64,000 nt of DNA from Phoebastria nigripes (taxonomy: Eukaryota > Chordata > Aves > Procellariiformes > Diomedeidae): NCBI GenBank assembly GCA_035582835.1, contig JAYKAV010000411.1, forward strand, positions 1,572,843-1,636,842, read 5' to 3'. The notes below the pieces were generated by a model that had not been told where the DNA came from, ran no database searches, and was given only the letters and a program-made list of their open reading frames with translations. This document shows positions 50,089-64,000 of this stretch, in pieces (within the stretch, counting starts at the first letter, position 1; the number at the start of each line of letters is the position of its first letter). The position numbers and the translations under genes were made by a program.

Positions 50089-53000
50089 TTTATGTTACAG
50101 GCATTTCTTGCAGTAGTGTTTTTTACCACTGTTTTTTCTTGGTTTTATTATTTTAATTATCTCAGAATATCTGCATTTCTGAAGTAGTTATTGTTACGAT
50201 GCTAAAATTTTCTAGGAACAGTTTTCACATGGCTGTTTGACTTAAAGTGGTTTTCTTACTCAGGCTCTAAATGACCCTGAATCTGAATTGATGGCATACT
50301 CTGGAAATGTCTTCCTCTGATTTTGTTCCTCTGATGCTGTTTATTCATGGGCCAGAAGAGAATGGGAAATGGGTATCCAGGCTGAGGAAGGATTTTACAG
50401 AAATTTGACCAACAAAGAAACTACATGGGAGAGAAAGTTTATGTGGGGGCAGAACTAACAAGAAGATGCTGTGTTATATTTGTATCTAGTGGTGGAGGGG
50501 TTTTTAGTGGGGGGATAGTGGTGGTGTCTTACTATAAGGGTCTATCTATATGTTTTGCTTTTAGGTCAGGGGCTATGTGGGAAGCAATGCTCTATTGAAA
50601 GAAAATTTGTTTTCCACTGTCTAGTACAACATGCTCCCCGTTCTGGGGCATTGCTGCTAAAACCCTCAGCGAATAATGTGGATTCTGAGTTGGTTAATCA
50701 GAAATGCGGCTTCCAGTGGAGCTGCAGGCAGCTCTTAGACTTGGTGTACCCTGCAGAACCTTCATCAGGTCCTGGAAACAGCCTAGGTGTGGTCTAACTG
50801 TAGAAAAGGGCAAGGGGGATGCTGAGAGGGTGATAGGGATGCTTCTAAATTTACCACCTGTCAAGGTCCCTCCTTTTCTCTGCTCCTTCCTTCATAAAAG
50901 GTGCCAGTTGTCTCTCGATCATCAGAGTCGCCTTGATGTTTGGGGGTGTGGAAACCTCCCACGCAGCTTCAAGCAAGCAAAGAATGAGTGAGGCTTCTGA
51001 AGGCATGATATGCAGCAGGTGCTTCTATTCTGTCCTCCCTCATTCCTTCTCAGGCTTGCACCTCTGTTATCTCTCCCTGTTTCCCCTGGCACCCTCACTA
51101 TCAACTCCCTCCTGCCAGCTTGTTTCAGGTGCTTACTCCTCTATATCTCCGTTCTGGACCGCATCCTCTCTGAAAGAGTAGCTGCTGTCCTGGTATATTG
51201 TTGCTTACTACAGTAGGGTTATTACCATGCTGTCGGAAGTGCATGTCAAATGTTTCTGTATATTCACTTTTATTCAAAAGTGTACACTTCAGATTCAGTA
51301 GATCTTCACATCTACAATGAAAGTCTTAGTCTGATTTTAGCAGGAGACCTCTCCAGATGGTAGTAGTTCATTCTGGCCTGTTTTTATTGTGGAAAATAAG
51401 CAATGTTTATTAATTGTATTCTCAAATATACACAGGTATTTCCATAGATGCAGAAAGGCCTTTGTGTCAGAATTGGGTGTTGGGAAAACTTTAAACCTTG
51501 GAAATCAGGTTTGTCCTCTTTCGGTGCAAATGCACCAACAATAAGATTAGAACTTCTGTTTTACTATTACTAGAAATCACTTAGGAATTCAGCACTTAAA
51601 TATTTATGACCTAGATGAAAGATATTGAGCATTTACAGTTCATAGTGAGTTTGACTTCAGTATAGTTGAAGTTTCTTGGCACCTTTTCTTCCTTTCCANG
51701 GTCCAAATGCATCTATTTGTTTAGCTTTATAATATTAAGTTGCTATTCTTCAAGGAAAAAAATAGTTTAAGGTAGGAAGAGCCAATTTAGAACTTCTCTT
51801 GGTCCCCACAAAACACTTCTATAGCAAACAAAATGCCTATTATGTAGTCGTCTCACATCTGTAAATTGCAAGAAATCTTTCATTTATTCTTCTCTGGTTT
51901 TTGACTGTCTTGTCTCATTGGTGAAACAGACACCACTGGCAATTAGAACAGGAAACTGTAGAGAGACCAATAATTTTTTCAAAGAAAATATAAATGGAGC
52001 TATTTTTGAGTGCATATTTGGCTTGTTTCTTTTCATTCTAATTTTTTTTTAATTAGTGAATCATTTTGTGCCATAAGAAATACCAGCTGGAGCCTTTGCT
52101 CTTTGAAACGGAGTAATTTTTGAACCCTGACAGACTCAAGACAAATAAGAAATTTTAAATCGTACTGTCAGCATCTTATGTGAAACATCCTACATAATTC
52201 ATGTTTTTTAAGTTATTATGTTAATACAAAAGTAATTAATACCATCATGGAAACATACACGTGAGCCATGGTGACGATGCTCTTGTCCCATCTAGTGAAC
52301 ACTACCCACTTCCCAAAAAGCCTAAGGAAGATGTAGAGGTGGACATAGTAACACTCTAAAAGACTTCACGTACACGTATTGTTGCCAAATAGTTGTTGTT
52401 AATAGTTGTTATTTCCTGATGTAACATGTAATAAAAAACATGCTGTATGCCCATATCCTGTGTTGCAGCATAAAACCACAGCCCATAGATAGTCTGGAAG
52501 CATTTCAAAAGGACAGGACTTGGTGTAATCACCTTTGGGTAGATTTCATAGGAGACTTCTTGAGCAGGCAGGATTTCAAACCTCTGTGGTGGTACTAGTT
52601 ACTGTTGTATTAAAAGTGACCTTAAAAAGAATGAAGTGCATCAAGTGCTTCTAGCAATTGAAATGCCCTTTTTTGTTTGCTGTTTTGAGTCAATCATTTA
52701 TACTTCTGAATTATCATATTATAAGAAATTATTTCAAAATTAATCAAACTAAAGTAGATTCTATGGATATTAGGATGAGGTAATACTCTTACAACTGTAG
52801 TTATTTCTCTTGGATTATAGTACCCTGTGAGACATTTAAAAATGATATTACAGTAGTTTTATTTCCTTCTTTAATACTGTGTAACCCATAGAAAGTTGTA
52901 TCACGTTCTTCCTTTTTCATTTTTCTGAAAAGCTGTACTGTGCTCTCAGATAAGTAAAAAGTTTTTTTAAATTAAATTAAAATCTTTCAGACAGATACAT

Positions 53001-56000
53001 TGAATATACAGCATTGTCATTTTAATCTAATCTGACATAAGAATTTAATCGTTGTAATGACATTTAAAGCTATTTTCAGTATTGTACAATGTGGTACTTT
53101 GTGAACACTTGAACAAGAAGTTCATTTCATGTGAACTTTAATTTGTGAACTTCCATGATCACATGGTCCAAATAAATGATCTCATCCTAAATATTTCCTA
53201 AGTCAAGTTGCAGATGTTGTTAATTTTATCATGTCCAGCTCTCAAATTATTACTGCAGTAACTTCTTGGGTTTTTTACTCTCTGAGTGCGATAGGCTTTG
53301 ATACTAACAGTCAGATTTCGTCAGAAAAAGAGGTGTTTATAACCACCACAGCCTCTGACACTTTTTTCCATCAACTGTTTGACTAGTTCAGTTTTGCTAA
53401 TGCTTTTCCATCAGCCTTTTCCTTTCAGAGGAGTTTGTGTTCCATCTGAGTGTTATCTTTTTAATTCAGTTTTATTTATGATATTTATAAATCTAATTTA
53501 TAAATCTAAAAAATTACATAGGGCAACAGGAAGAAAGGCTTAGAAGTTGGGAGTCAGTCATTTTTTTTCATTCAGTCAGTATATGAATGGGGCTTATAAT
53601 GGCTTTCTCTACATGGGTGATCCCTGCGTTTTTTAAGAAACAACTTTATTGTATAGAATTACAGTACCATGATTAGCCATGAGCATCCTCAGAACATTTG
53701 CAGTGTTGCAATTATAGAAGCGTAAAACACTTCAGAGGTGTCCCTGGATGATGGACAACACCATTCAATTACGGTGTCATGTGTCATGAGCAGGAGGCGT
53801 TTATTGTCACATACTCACAACTGAATTCCTAGAGAAGCTTTGTTGGGGTCTTTTTCTTTAGTTAGCTTGACTTTCCTGGGAAAGAAGTAAAAAACGGGTT
53901 ATTTGGGGTGGCAGATGATATTTGTCCATTTTGTATAGTGACTAAAACAGAGAACTAGGTGATGAATTTGAGGAAATTTAAGTTCTTTTCTTTCATGGTT
54001 TGTAATACAAAACATTAATACTCAGTATTATTACTGTGTTGTCCACAATGCTATCTGTAGGGGATCTCTTCAGGTTTTTATAGTGAAAACCATAATGTCA
54101 TCAGTAAGTATTTTATTTTGACCTTTTAACCTGTTTAACAAAAAGCTTTTACTCTGTTATTATCCGTAGCTGACTAGGAGAGCACTCATCCTCCTTAACA
54201 TTAAATAAATAAATAGTTGGACTCCCCTTCTGCAGCTGGTTGATAGTATTTAATGTATTCTAAGGCCAACAAGACTGATAAAGTGGACAGAAAAGGCTTG
54301 ACAGTACTTGGAGAGGGGAAAAAGGGAACTTGGTTTCAAATAAAGATCCCTTGTTTTTCCAAGTGCAGCTAACTTGTGGAATTGTGTGGAATTTAAGTAA
54401 ACTCTGAAGCTACCTCCATGGATTCAGTAACTTCTGACAACATCATCTTGCTTCTTCATTTTGTTGTCCTCTCTTCCAAATTGAAATATTTTTAGGGTTT
54501 GAGTTTATTTGAAGCAATCATACTTGATACTGTTACATGTGCTTTACTGTCGTTTTTATTCTTATAGTAAATTTTACTGCTTCCAAAAAAAATGCTGTGT
54601 TATGTGATGATCCTTCCAGTAATTCAACATAAACCATCAATCCCCAGCAAAATCTGATGATGACCAAGATCTTTCATGCTTTGTGGTCAGGATTTAGGAC
54701 AGAGCACGGCACAGACACCTAGAGGGCTCTAAAAGATTGCAATGCTGTGATAATGGAGATAAACATAAGATCTGTGTGATGAGGGGCCATTCTGTGTGGC
54801 ACCTTTTTGCAGCTTTATTTATCGTTTATCAGAGGTTATGAACAAAGTAACAGGAACATACGACAGAGTAGTGGTGGTTTCCACTCATTTCTATGCTGCC
54901 AAATTCAGACTGTGAAGCGACTTAAAACTGCAAGCTCTCCCTGGATTCCGGTTTAGTTTATCTAAAGGTAGTAAACAGAAAGTGTTTAATCTGTTAACTA
55001 AAGAAACTATTGATTTTAGTAGGTGCTGTTGCAATTGCAGCCACTGGTAAAATACAAAAGTGATGGGACACTGGCTGTGGAGCAGTGGGTGGAGGTGAAC
55101 ACAGGCAAGACCAAATTGGTACTGATTGTGAAGGGGAAGGACACTGAAGAACCCACTGAGATACTCTCACCACCTTCTGTTTGGTGTTTATTTGCAAGAA
55201 AAAGAGTGTGAAGTATCCTGATAGTTCCTTGCATCACTGATGCAGAATGGTTTTCAGCTGCCTTGAGCAAATCTGGCATGTAGTGAAATGGGTGCATTGC
55301 CTAGTTGTTGCTCTCATTGCCAGTTTTGAGGCTTTAATGCCAGAGGATTTCTGTAGGTTTGTGCTCTGCAGACAGCTTGTGCACAGCAGTCCACATCCAG
55401 CTGATCATCACTAGCCCTCTGCTGGGTGTTGCAGCTGCCACAGGTCAGCTGGTGGTCCTCCCTGAGCTGTTTTGGTAGAAAGGAGTAACATTTGCTCAAT
55501 TTAAATAGCAGGCCTCTGCTAACCTAACTCATGTGACTGAAGGGAGTGGAGAGTTTGCTTTCATTAGAAGCTTGGCTAGGAGGTTTGAAGTTGTCAGACT
55601 TCAGCAGGATGCAGCGTTGAACAAGTGGTCGGCATGGTAACATCTACCGTTGGCACTGCTGTGTTTAGAAGGCAACCTCCATGCAGTTCAATATCCAAAG
55701 CAAGTAGAGGGTTAAGCTACAGCAGCTTTAAAACACTGTTCTTAGAACTGTTTTTAGAGACAGACAGCTGTACTCCTCTGGGGTAATAAAATCAAAGGCA
55801 ANCATGTGCAAATGTTGGAGAAGGTGGTCTTGAGTAAGGAAATGCATTGGAAGAACTTGCTTTTCAAAAAAACCTTTCTGCCATAAAAACTGTTGCTGTT
55901 GACATTCCCTTTTGTCAAAAACACATCTTACCAATTGCATGCGAGTGGAAGAGGGAAGGGGAAAAATAATAATAAAGAACAGATCTTCCTGAACAGCTTC

Positions 56001-59000
56001 TAATGCCTCTGAAGAGAAGAGCCCCAGCAAATTTCATCATTTTTCTTTGGAACTTGTCTGTTACTGGTGAATTTGCGAAGACGGCGTTCGTCTGCTGTGA
56101 TGCTGCTGATTGTAAAACAAAGTGCATGAGCTTACTAGAGTTCAGGAGATGTTTGATAGCTTTGAGTTTGGCACTTTCTGTGATAGCGTAGGATGCTTGT
56201 TTGGGGAAAAAAAAATCCACAAGGCACTGAAGGTTTGTGGCTAATTAAAATCAGAAGGAATATTTAAGCTCTTTTGGGGAGATGTAATCAGCTGGCTAGC
56301 AAGATTAAACTTTGGGAACAAAAGAGAAATATATTGCAGGTAGAATTCCAAGTGTTCAAAGCAGAGATGCAAAATTCATTAACGTTGTTCTCTGATTATG
56401 CAGTTAGCCCTTTCCTTGCCCTTAAGTTTACCTTGACTAGGGCACTTGCAGTTAAATGGCACTGTGAAAATTACTGGAAAACATTAACATTAACTTGTTA
56501 TTGTAAGCTGACATTATGCTGAGCCTGATGGGAAGTAAAAATTTATAAATAGCTTGTCCATATGCGTAAGGCAAAAATCTGCTGAGTTTCAGCAGTAGCA
56601 TGATTCATGTATTTGCTGTAGTTTAAGTTTCATCATAAGTTATCTATGTTTCTATGAACTTCATAGTTTCAAAAAGTGTATGATACCAGTAGAAAACTTC
56701 AGAAAGATCAGTGGTCCAAAACTGGTGAACTCGGAGGAGATACTGTCTATATTTTCTGTGCGTTTTTGGTGGTACAGTCTACATCTTACAGGCACATATG
56801 TATTCTTCCAATGGTTTTCTCTGGAGACCAAAGTGCTCTCAAAAGAGTATACTTAAAGCATAATTTAGTCATTTTTTCTCCCCACATAAATTCTCATGCA
56901 CGTACCTACTATCTGTGAACTGGAACTTAAAGGATCTGAGTTAAGTCTGTCTCTGGGATGCATCCCCTGTAGATTTTAAATAAACCACTTAATCTGTTTC
57001 CTTGCCTGCAAGACTTTCTTCTATAATAATCCTTTTGGAATATGGGGTGGGGGCAGGGCAGGGGGACACTACAAAAATTGAGAAGCAATATGCCATTGCA
57101 TAAGTAAAAGCTTTATTTCTTCATCATTCATGGAAAAAAAGGAAAAGGATGATGTGTATTTCAGGAAGCCTATCCTCTCTTCTCTCAGGTGATCTTCCTT
57201 GTTGGAAAGTGGCTGTATCCACATCCTCCTGCGCTGAATACTACTGCCTTGTAGTACAATGAGACTAAAAATATAGGAGGGCTGTTTGGCTGAGGATTGT
57301 CTTTTCCCTCTCATGGTACAGCTCAGTGGGATCCTCTTACATGAATTACTTTCTAGATGTTACTGTAATTAAAAAAAAAAAAGTTTGCATTACATGCACC
57401 TTCCTTTGTGCCATTGTCCTATATACTGCCTTTGTAAAGCTGAACTACTCATTACTGATGTTTACACTTGGAATTCAGTTTGACTTATCTACAAGTTAAG
57501 CCCACACATTAGCTATGTTGTCTAGACATAAAGTTACTTTTATTGCATGTTTCAGCTGCATGTTCCTTTTTTGTAGGGATAATTTTGACAGAGGAAAATT
57601 CTTGTGAGTTCTACCTGCATTCAGCTGTGTTACTCTATGACGGAGGAGTATGGCATTTGAGTTCAGGGTCTAGGCACCAACATGGATGGTGGTTGATGTA
57701 TCTGTGCAGCTGTAGCCCCTAATGTCCCTCTTGTTACCAGCAACTAACTGTGTGAGAACTTTCTTTAAGGGAGGGACATTTTCGCTATTATTTGCACTCN
57801 AAGAGAGGTGCAGCAATCACTGCTGTGGAGGAACGAGCAGTCTTACACTAAGTTCAGCAGGCTTTACAACGTTGGCTTAGAGTTCAGACAAAAGAGTGCA
57901 ATTGGTAATATTGAGTTCCTCAGATGTAAATGGAGCCATTAAAAGTGACAATATGCTTGTAAAAACGCAGCAATGGAAGGGGAAGTTGATCCTCATACAG
58001 AGGCATGTACAGCGACAGGTTATGACTGACTTGATGTGTGAATGGGGAAAAGCTTTTTGGAAGATGTAATATGACCCTGAAAAGCACCACCTTTTATTTT
58101 CATGGGTATAGCTACCTGCACTTGGACATTTAATGTGCAAAATTATTCCTCAGACTTTAAAAATACTGAATGCTTTTCTTTTGTTTGAGAGACACACCTG
58201 TATATGTATTTTCTCTTCTATAAGTTTAAAATCATTAGCTGAGAGAAGAAAACTGTTTTCTGAAGCTGCAAGCTTTACTTCACTTTATGCTATAATGTGA
58301 ATTTAGGAAATAAAAGCATCAAATCGATATAGCTTACTTCTAATTATTTTCTCAGCTCGTGCGTTAATGGGGACATTCCTGAGACAGAAGATCACCTCTG
58401 CTGAAACCAGCAAAGCTACGGGGTCAAGTAGCAGTGTACTTGTGAGCGCTCTTTATAAACATGTTCGTACTGACTGTCTCTTACATGTCAGCTTTTAGTG
58501 CCAGTGGGGTAGCTGTATCCTTTAATATTCTTCCTAATTGTAAATATCCCTCAGTAAACAAGGGTGTGTACCTTGGTCTTTTATTTGCATTTTGTCGTCT
58601 TCATGTGGATGTGTGCAGGATAACTGTGTTATGAGGACGTAGTCTGGGAAAGAATCATTTCAAATTGTTTAACCACCACCTCCCAAAAAAAGAAAAAGGA
58701 AAAAAAGCTGTTTAAAGGAGGGGGAAAGCTTTATATCCTTTGAGGTAGCTGGATTAAGACAGTGATGGGTGGGTTTTTATGACGGCAGGGTATAGACTTG
58801 GAAGAGCAGACTTCATTGTATCCTTCCTACTGTTTGTTCCCATCAGAAGTACAGGCTGAGCGCAGTTTTTAACTGCTTCCAACATACGGTCTGGTGTGTT
58901 CGTTTCTTTAAACTTTCAGGTTTTGGTTACATGCTGCTGGGAAGATAATAAGTATGCTCACAGAGAGTGGAAATGCCACCAGCTCCACAGTAGCCTCTTT

Positions 59001-61491
59001 CATCTCTGGTCAAGCTGGCTGGTTAGGAGGATGTGTGTGAGACCCTTACTCATCAGGCAGGTTTGCCTTTTCTTAGCGCCGTCTACTTACTGGGGTTTTC
59101 TGTCTGATTTCAGCCTATCTGTCCATAGGTCTTTTGGTTGGGCTTCTCTGCCCAGCACATGTACCTTTAGTTACAAGATGAATGATAGCTTAAAAAGTAT
59201 CTTAAATCCTAACGGTAAGAACGTCCTAATAATTGTAAAGTCAGACCTGGTATCAGGTTTTTGTGCAAATAGGCAAACCATGTACTTTTAAGAGAAAATT
59301 CAGCTAGGACTTTCAAGTAAAAACCACTAACAAATACAATGTTAGCTGGCAGCAAACTTCTCATTGTTTTGTTTTATCCTAATACAGAATTTGAGTTGCA
59401 TATGCAAATTTTAAGCTGGAATTCAATTTCACCCTGACTAAAACAGGAAGAAAAACCTGAAGAAAAACCTAATAAAAATGGTATTGCAAGAACTTTGATC
59501 TGTGAAATTTTACATTTGTTGGCTTGTTTTAGACAAAAGCAGGAATTTATCTTTAATTTTAAGAACACATTTTTAATAATGGATGTTTTGTGGTATATAT
59601 CTGTCACTGAGAAGAAAGCTACTTTGCTATTTTTCAGCATTTTGTACCTTTCATTAGTTATGGCACATTCATAATTTTCAGATTATTAAACAGCTGTATT
59701 ATTCTTGCTCAGTAATATGGAGTTAACTAGTATTGTATTTTTATTCATAACTTTAGACACTTTCATACCTTATTTTACAACTTCTTAATTCAATCAAAAC
59801 ATGCTTGCCTGCATTTTAATTAAAACAACTTGATTCTTTTTTAAACCTGGCATTATGAATTTTGATGGATGTATTTGGAAGAAGGCTTTAAAAGCCCTAC
59901 TTTCGCATGAATAATAAACCAAAATTGTTTAATTAGATGATGAAATATGCTGACAAAACAAAGCTGAAATTATGGAAAAATTGAGTTGTGAACCAGCTGT
60001 TACTTTACAGGAAGAAAAAAATTTTATACAGTTTTCAGAAAAATATTTGCAAAGGGAAATACTTCAACTTCAGACTGAGTTTATTAATTCATACAAAAAC
60101 AAATTTGAGGAAGCAAATAATATTCATATATAGTAATCATATATGACAATCATATAATTTATATTTGGCAGAAGTAATAATCTGATCTGTTAGTTGTGAA
60201 ATTACCATAATGAAATTAAAGACTTCAAAGAAAGGAGGTGGTAGGAACAAAGGGATGATGCCTATAATAATCTGGTATATATAAATGATCCAGGACTACA
60301 AGAGCAATGTAATAAGTGATGGCTCTTCTAACACTTCACGTTTGTTTGGGGATGGCAAGAGAATTGATAAATATTTGAAATTCCTCTTCAATATATAGTC
60401 ATTTAAATGTGGAAATAAATTCAGAGTATTTACTCTGCCCTCCCCCAGGCACCTTCAGCTCTCTTGTTTTTCCTGATAATTAAATACCTCAGATGAAGGA
60501 AAGCCTTAATGTTTGTAACAGCGTTGGTCTATCCATACTGTTCCTGAACCTTGGTGTGGCAGAGGATGAATGATATGCCGTGAGAACGCGGGTTGCGGGG
60601 GGTGCCACCAGTGCTGTCTGGTACAACACGCTTGTGCGCTGTGGTTCTGTACTAATTTTGAACTATTACCCTGCAACTTGTGTAGCTGCTTTTGTTTGTG
60701 AGAGTAGCATGAACTGCAGGGACTATGTGCATACCATACTTGCTGGTGATAAAATGTTACATTTATTTTCCACAAATACACATTTTTACAGAGCAGGACG
60801 ATATCAGAAGGTAACCAGATAGTTATAAACTCTCCCATCTATTTTTGTATAGATATCTTCTTGGAAAACTGGGGGGAGGTAGTTGAGGGTTTTAGTCCCA
60901 TTGTAATTATCACACTGGCACTTTTCATCTTTAAGAAAAAAGGGATTGTTACGGCTTGTTTTTCCCTAGAGATAATTATTGTAACTTTGAACTTTTTATC
61001 ATCCTAATAAAAATGCCTTCACCTGTCACAGCAGCTTGCCAGTTTTTATCTACTTGGTCATAGTATAAAAAATGAAAAATTTGGCCTCACTTTCAGAATA
61101 CAGAGATAACTTGGCAGTTGTATTTATCATACAAGAAGAATAAAATTTTATCTGCCTTTAAATGAGAGAAGAAAAGAAAAATCATGTTTGAGGTTTTCTC
61201 ACTAGCCTGTTAATACTCAGGCAAAAGCTTTTGATGGAACGATTGTGAAAAACCACATTTAGCTTAGTGCAGTAATCTCCTTACTGCTGCCATTTTGCAA
61301 ACCCCCTTTTTGGCTTTCCTTGTTGCTTCAACCTCCATAGCTTGGTGAGTGGCATATTTTTCCAAGCTTAGTATTTACACAGTGTTTTCTTTCAGCTGGT
61401 GAAACATCTGTATTCTTTGTTGGTTTTTTTTTTAGGGAGTTAAATGATCTGTGCTGAGAATGTACAGTTTAGAGTGATGTCAGTTTGCTGC

Positions 61492-61508
61492 CTTTTTTTT
61501 TTTTTTTT
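61492..61508 (+). repeat. T17 homopolymer
   Basis: About seventeen consecutive T residues in the terminal intron. Confidence 0.85.
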
Positions 61509-64000
61509 AATTTAAGAAGCACTGAAATGAACACTGGGAGCATTGTTTCAGTCTTGCACTTAGGAATGTGAATATTTGTACTGTATACTTAATTTCACCC
61601 AAACATAGCTGAGGGCATGCATNCAGAAGTTTTTATTGCTTCAGGTCAGCTTAAGGGGAGAAAAGTTTAACTTTGCTACTTCACTGAGAAGTGTGCAATT
61701 ATATAACCTTCAATGTGTTTTTGGAAAAATCTGATTGTTTAAAAAAGGCACTTTGTGCAGCAACATGTTGAAGGCTGTGTTTTCTTTTAAATACGAACAT
61801 GTGCACATGCACACCAAGTATCCACCTAACCATTATTTTATGTCTGAAGTTAAAAGTTTATTGTAAATTTCAGAAACCTTAGTTCCTCCTATAAAATTAA
61901 TGCTAATGCTACAAAATGTTAATTTTAATTTGTTAGACAGAAAGTGTGTCACAATAGATCAACTTTGTGGCTATTAAAAGGTTGTTATATTTGCAGTGTC
62001 TCTGTACGTATGCAGGGGAACTCTTGGCATCCAAAAAAATTTAAAGGCACTTGCTAAATTTTGTGTTTTATACAAGTTTTCATGCACCGTTGCATTGCTT
62101 CGTTATTCTAATAGTATATTTCACAGCTTGAATACAGCAATTTGAGCTGATATGAGAGCTTCTAAAGATAATGATCAGCTTCATATCATATCAAAGTTGA
62201 TGTGGGGGAGAAAAATGTCTCTTCCTGCTTCTCATGATTTATATTTTTGACTTAGCTGATGTCTAATCATTCAAGTATTTATTTTTTCAAAAAAGTGATG
62301 TGCATTTTTTTTTTACTTGATCATCCCAAATGAACACTTGGAAAACAGCAGATGTTAGTCTTAAGGTCTGCTTGGGTACAAAGAAAACACTCAACTTTTT
62401 CATGTCATGACAGGGGGACACAGAAGGCTCTCAGTGTTGCATCTGAAAGCGTGCTGTTTGGTGGGGGATGGATGTGAACAGGACAGAAGGATGTGTGTGC
62501 TGATTGACCAGCAGAGAGAACCAAGCCGGCTGTTTCCTTTTTTGCCTCCTCCCTTCCCTGCTGTCCTCTGCTTCTACCCCTTTTCTTGAGGCTTCTACAG
62601 CTGAAGAACAAGGATGAACCATTGACAATGCCAAGGAAGGGAGGGAAGGTACTGGAAGTTGGGAATGGCTGGAGAGCAGAACAGGGCTTCCATTCATTGG
62701 TGTGCTGGGTCCTTGGGTTTTGCTAATTGGGATATAGTGTTACACCTGAGCTGGCTTGGTGCCTTTTTTTTTTTTCTTCTGTGTTATTCTGCACTAAGAA
62801 GTCCTCCCATGTTGGTGGTTTTACCTGCAGCAGGTTAGGACATGCTGGCTCAGAGTTAGTAGTGGAAAGCCTGTCTATTTTATTATCTATATCAGTCTCT
62901 TAAAACTTGCTACCTCCCCATGCAAATGTTGCCTGGCTTGTAGTCTTAGGTCATGGAAGCTACAGCAATATTACTATAAGCCAAACAATGACATGTCACA
63001 CATGATGGAAGTGAAGAACTACTGAGGCTAACTTTTACAGATTGCTTGTTTGGTTGCCTCAACTTTTACCTTACATAAAATAAGGCTTCGAATAAAATGT
63101 GTGGACATTAGTTAAAATTTCAAACTTAGTTTAGGCATTTTAAAATCTTATGCTGGAAAAAAATAATCCCTTTGTGGGGAAAGCTTTCTAGGTCTCTCAA
63201 ATTTGGTGAGGGGACCTGAGTAAATGATAGAGGGCTTGCACTGAAATAATGAGAAAATCAGTATTTTGCGTACGTCAAAAGCCAGACCAGGGTAAACTGT
63301 AGTAGTTGAACATTGTCTTTGATGAATGCCGACATTTTTCAAGAGTGAATCAAACTCTTACGTGAGTTGTACCTTCTAATTCTACTGCTTAAATGTGGCT
63401 CATGCCCTCTGATTTTACCTTCTGAATGGTATTGAAAGGATATGGTTCATACAGAAACTGAATTGCAGAGGAGTTCTGATTGCGTTTTCAGTACTGAATT
63501 TCGTACCTGGACTAATCTAAATCCACAAATTTGACCTACTTCTTATGCACAGTTCTCCCTCTCTCAAGACCTTTTGCTTGAACTATCAAACTACTTAGGT
63601 TTCCTTTGTATCTAGGAGGGAGGCACTTTGGGAGTTGTTTTCAAAGCTGAAAAGGTGAACTTAATTTAAGCTTCTAGGAAAAAATATGATAGCCCCTTCA
63701 TAATTGTGAAACAGATTTTATATTATTGCTTAGAGGTAAATCCCTTCTCATTCCTGGAAATGAACACAAGCACAGAAGACTAAAATCAGAAAGGTTAAGG
63801 CACCAAACGATTTTCAATTAGCAGAGGATATAAAAGGCAATAAGAAGAGCTTCTGTATATACATTATTTTCGTTTTTCATCCCTTTTCTTCTATAGTGTC
63901 TATTACTTAACAGAGGTTAAGGGCAAGCCACAAAAAAATACAGAGAAACTAGTAGTAGTGGCAACTTTGTGCATTGGTTTTCATGAAAAATGTTAATTTT

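Larger units (their letters stand above)
38795..64000 (+). other. THADA intron, at least 25.2 kb, continuing past the window
   Basis: After the exon ending HGTLLQ no recognisable continuation of THADA is present. Contents: a G-quadruplex candidate (40949), a weak cryptic exon candidate (41080), a CR1 ORF2 fragment (43305-44380), an L3-like relic (46783-46905), several T runs and single unresolved bases (46855, 47602, 51700, 55802, 57800, 61623). The rest, including about 47000-64000, is AT-rich and holds nothing I can identify. A very diverged small exon could have been missed by eye. Confidence 0.75.

Noticed and set aside
54994..55297. Overlapping open frames on both strands
   Set aside because: No known family, no splice logic; the region looks like ordinary intron of slightly higher GC.
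58896..59291. 131-codon open frame on the plus strand, the longest outside repeats except the CR1
   Set aside because: Composition rich in Ser, Cys and Trp, no recognisable motif, single exon deep in an intron.
1..64000. CRISPR arrays, tRNA or rRNA genes, bacterial operons, retroviral genes
   Set aside because: None seen. No regularly spaced repeats, no cloverleaf-like gene I could recognise, and no gag/pol/env-like frames; the only reverse-transcriptase sequence is CR1.

Overview
This is vertebrate nuclear DNA, most likely from a bird. It is AT-rich and intron-dominated, and it carries several CR1 LINE fragments. One ends in the ATTCTATG octamer tail typical of avian CR1, and there are older CR1/L3-type relics. 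I saw no Alu, B1 or L1-like sequence. A crocodilian or turtle is less likely but cannot be excluded from this window alone.

The only gene I can support is a central portion of THADA on the + strand. THADA is the animal counterpart of yeast Trm732, a large HEAT/armadillo-type scaffold with a DUF2428 region. Six exons are visible: 482-595, 1738-1860, 2564-2655, 21664-21753, 23151-23282 and 38626-38794. Each has AG/GT borders. The splice phases join perfectly (0-0, 0-0, 0-2, 2-2, 2-2, 2-0), giving exactly 240 uninterrupted codons over 720 nt. Neither end of the gene is in the window: the first visible exon begins on a codon boundary of an upstream exon, and the last is followed by at least 25.2 kb of intron with no recognisable next exon.

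Layout: 1-2655 holds three closely spaced exons. 2656-21663 is a 19-kb intron with two CR1 copies (12118-13160 and 18425-19308) and an old L3-like relic (about 13975-14915), all antisense to the gene. 21664-23282 holds two exons. 23283-38625 is a 15.3-kb intron with a 58-nt poly-T run, a small CpG-rich patch and a possible cryptic exon. 38795-64000 is intron containing an internally deleted CR1 ORF2 fragment that lacks its 3' end (about 43305-44380, antisense) and a short L3-like 3'-end relic (about 46783-46905, sense).

I found no evidence of a new biological system. The items most worth checking are a splice-competent 97-nt candidate poison exon at 24431-24527, an intronic polyadenylation candidate near 1608, the atypical CR1 fragment without a 3' end, several strong G-quadruplex/hairpin/Z-DNA-type motifs, and a marked bias toward long T runs on the sense strand.
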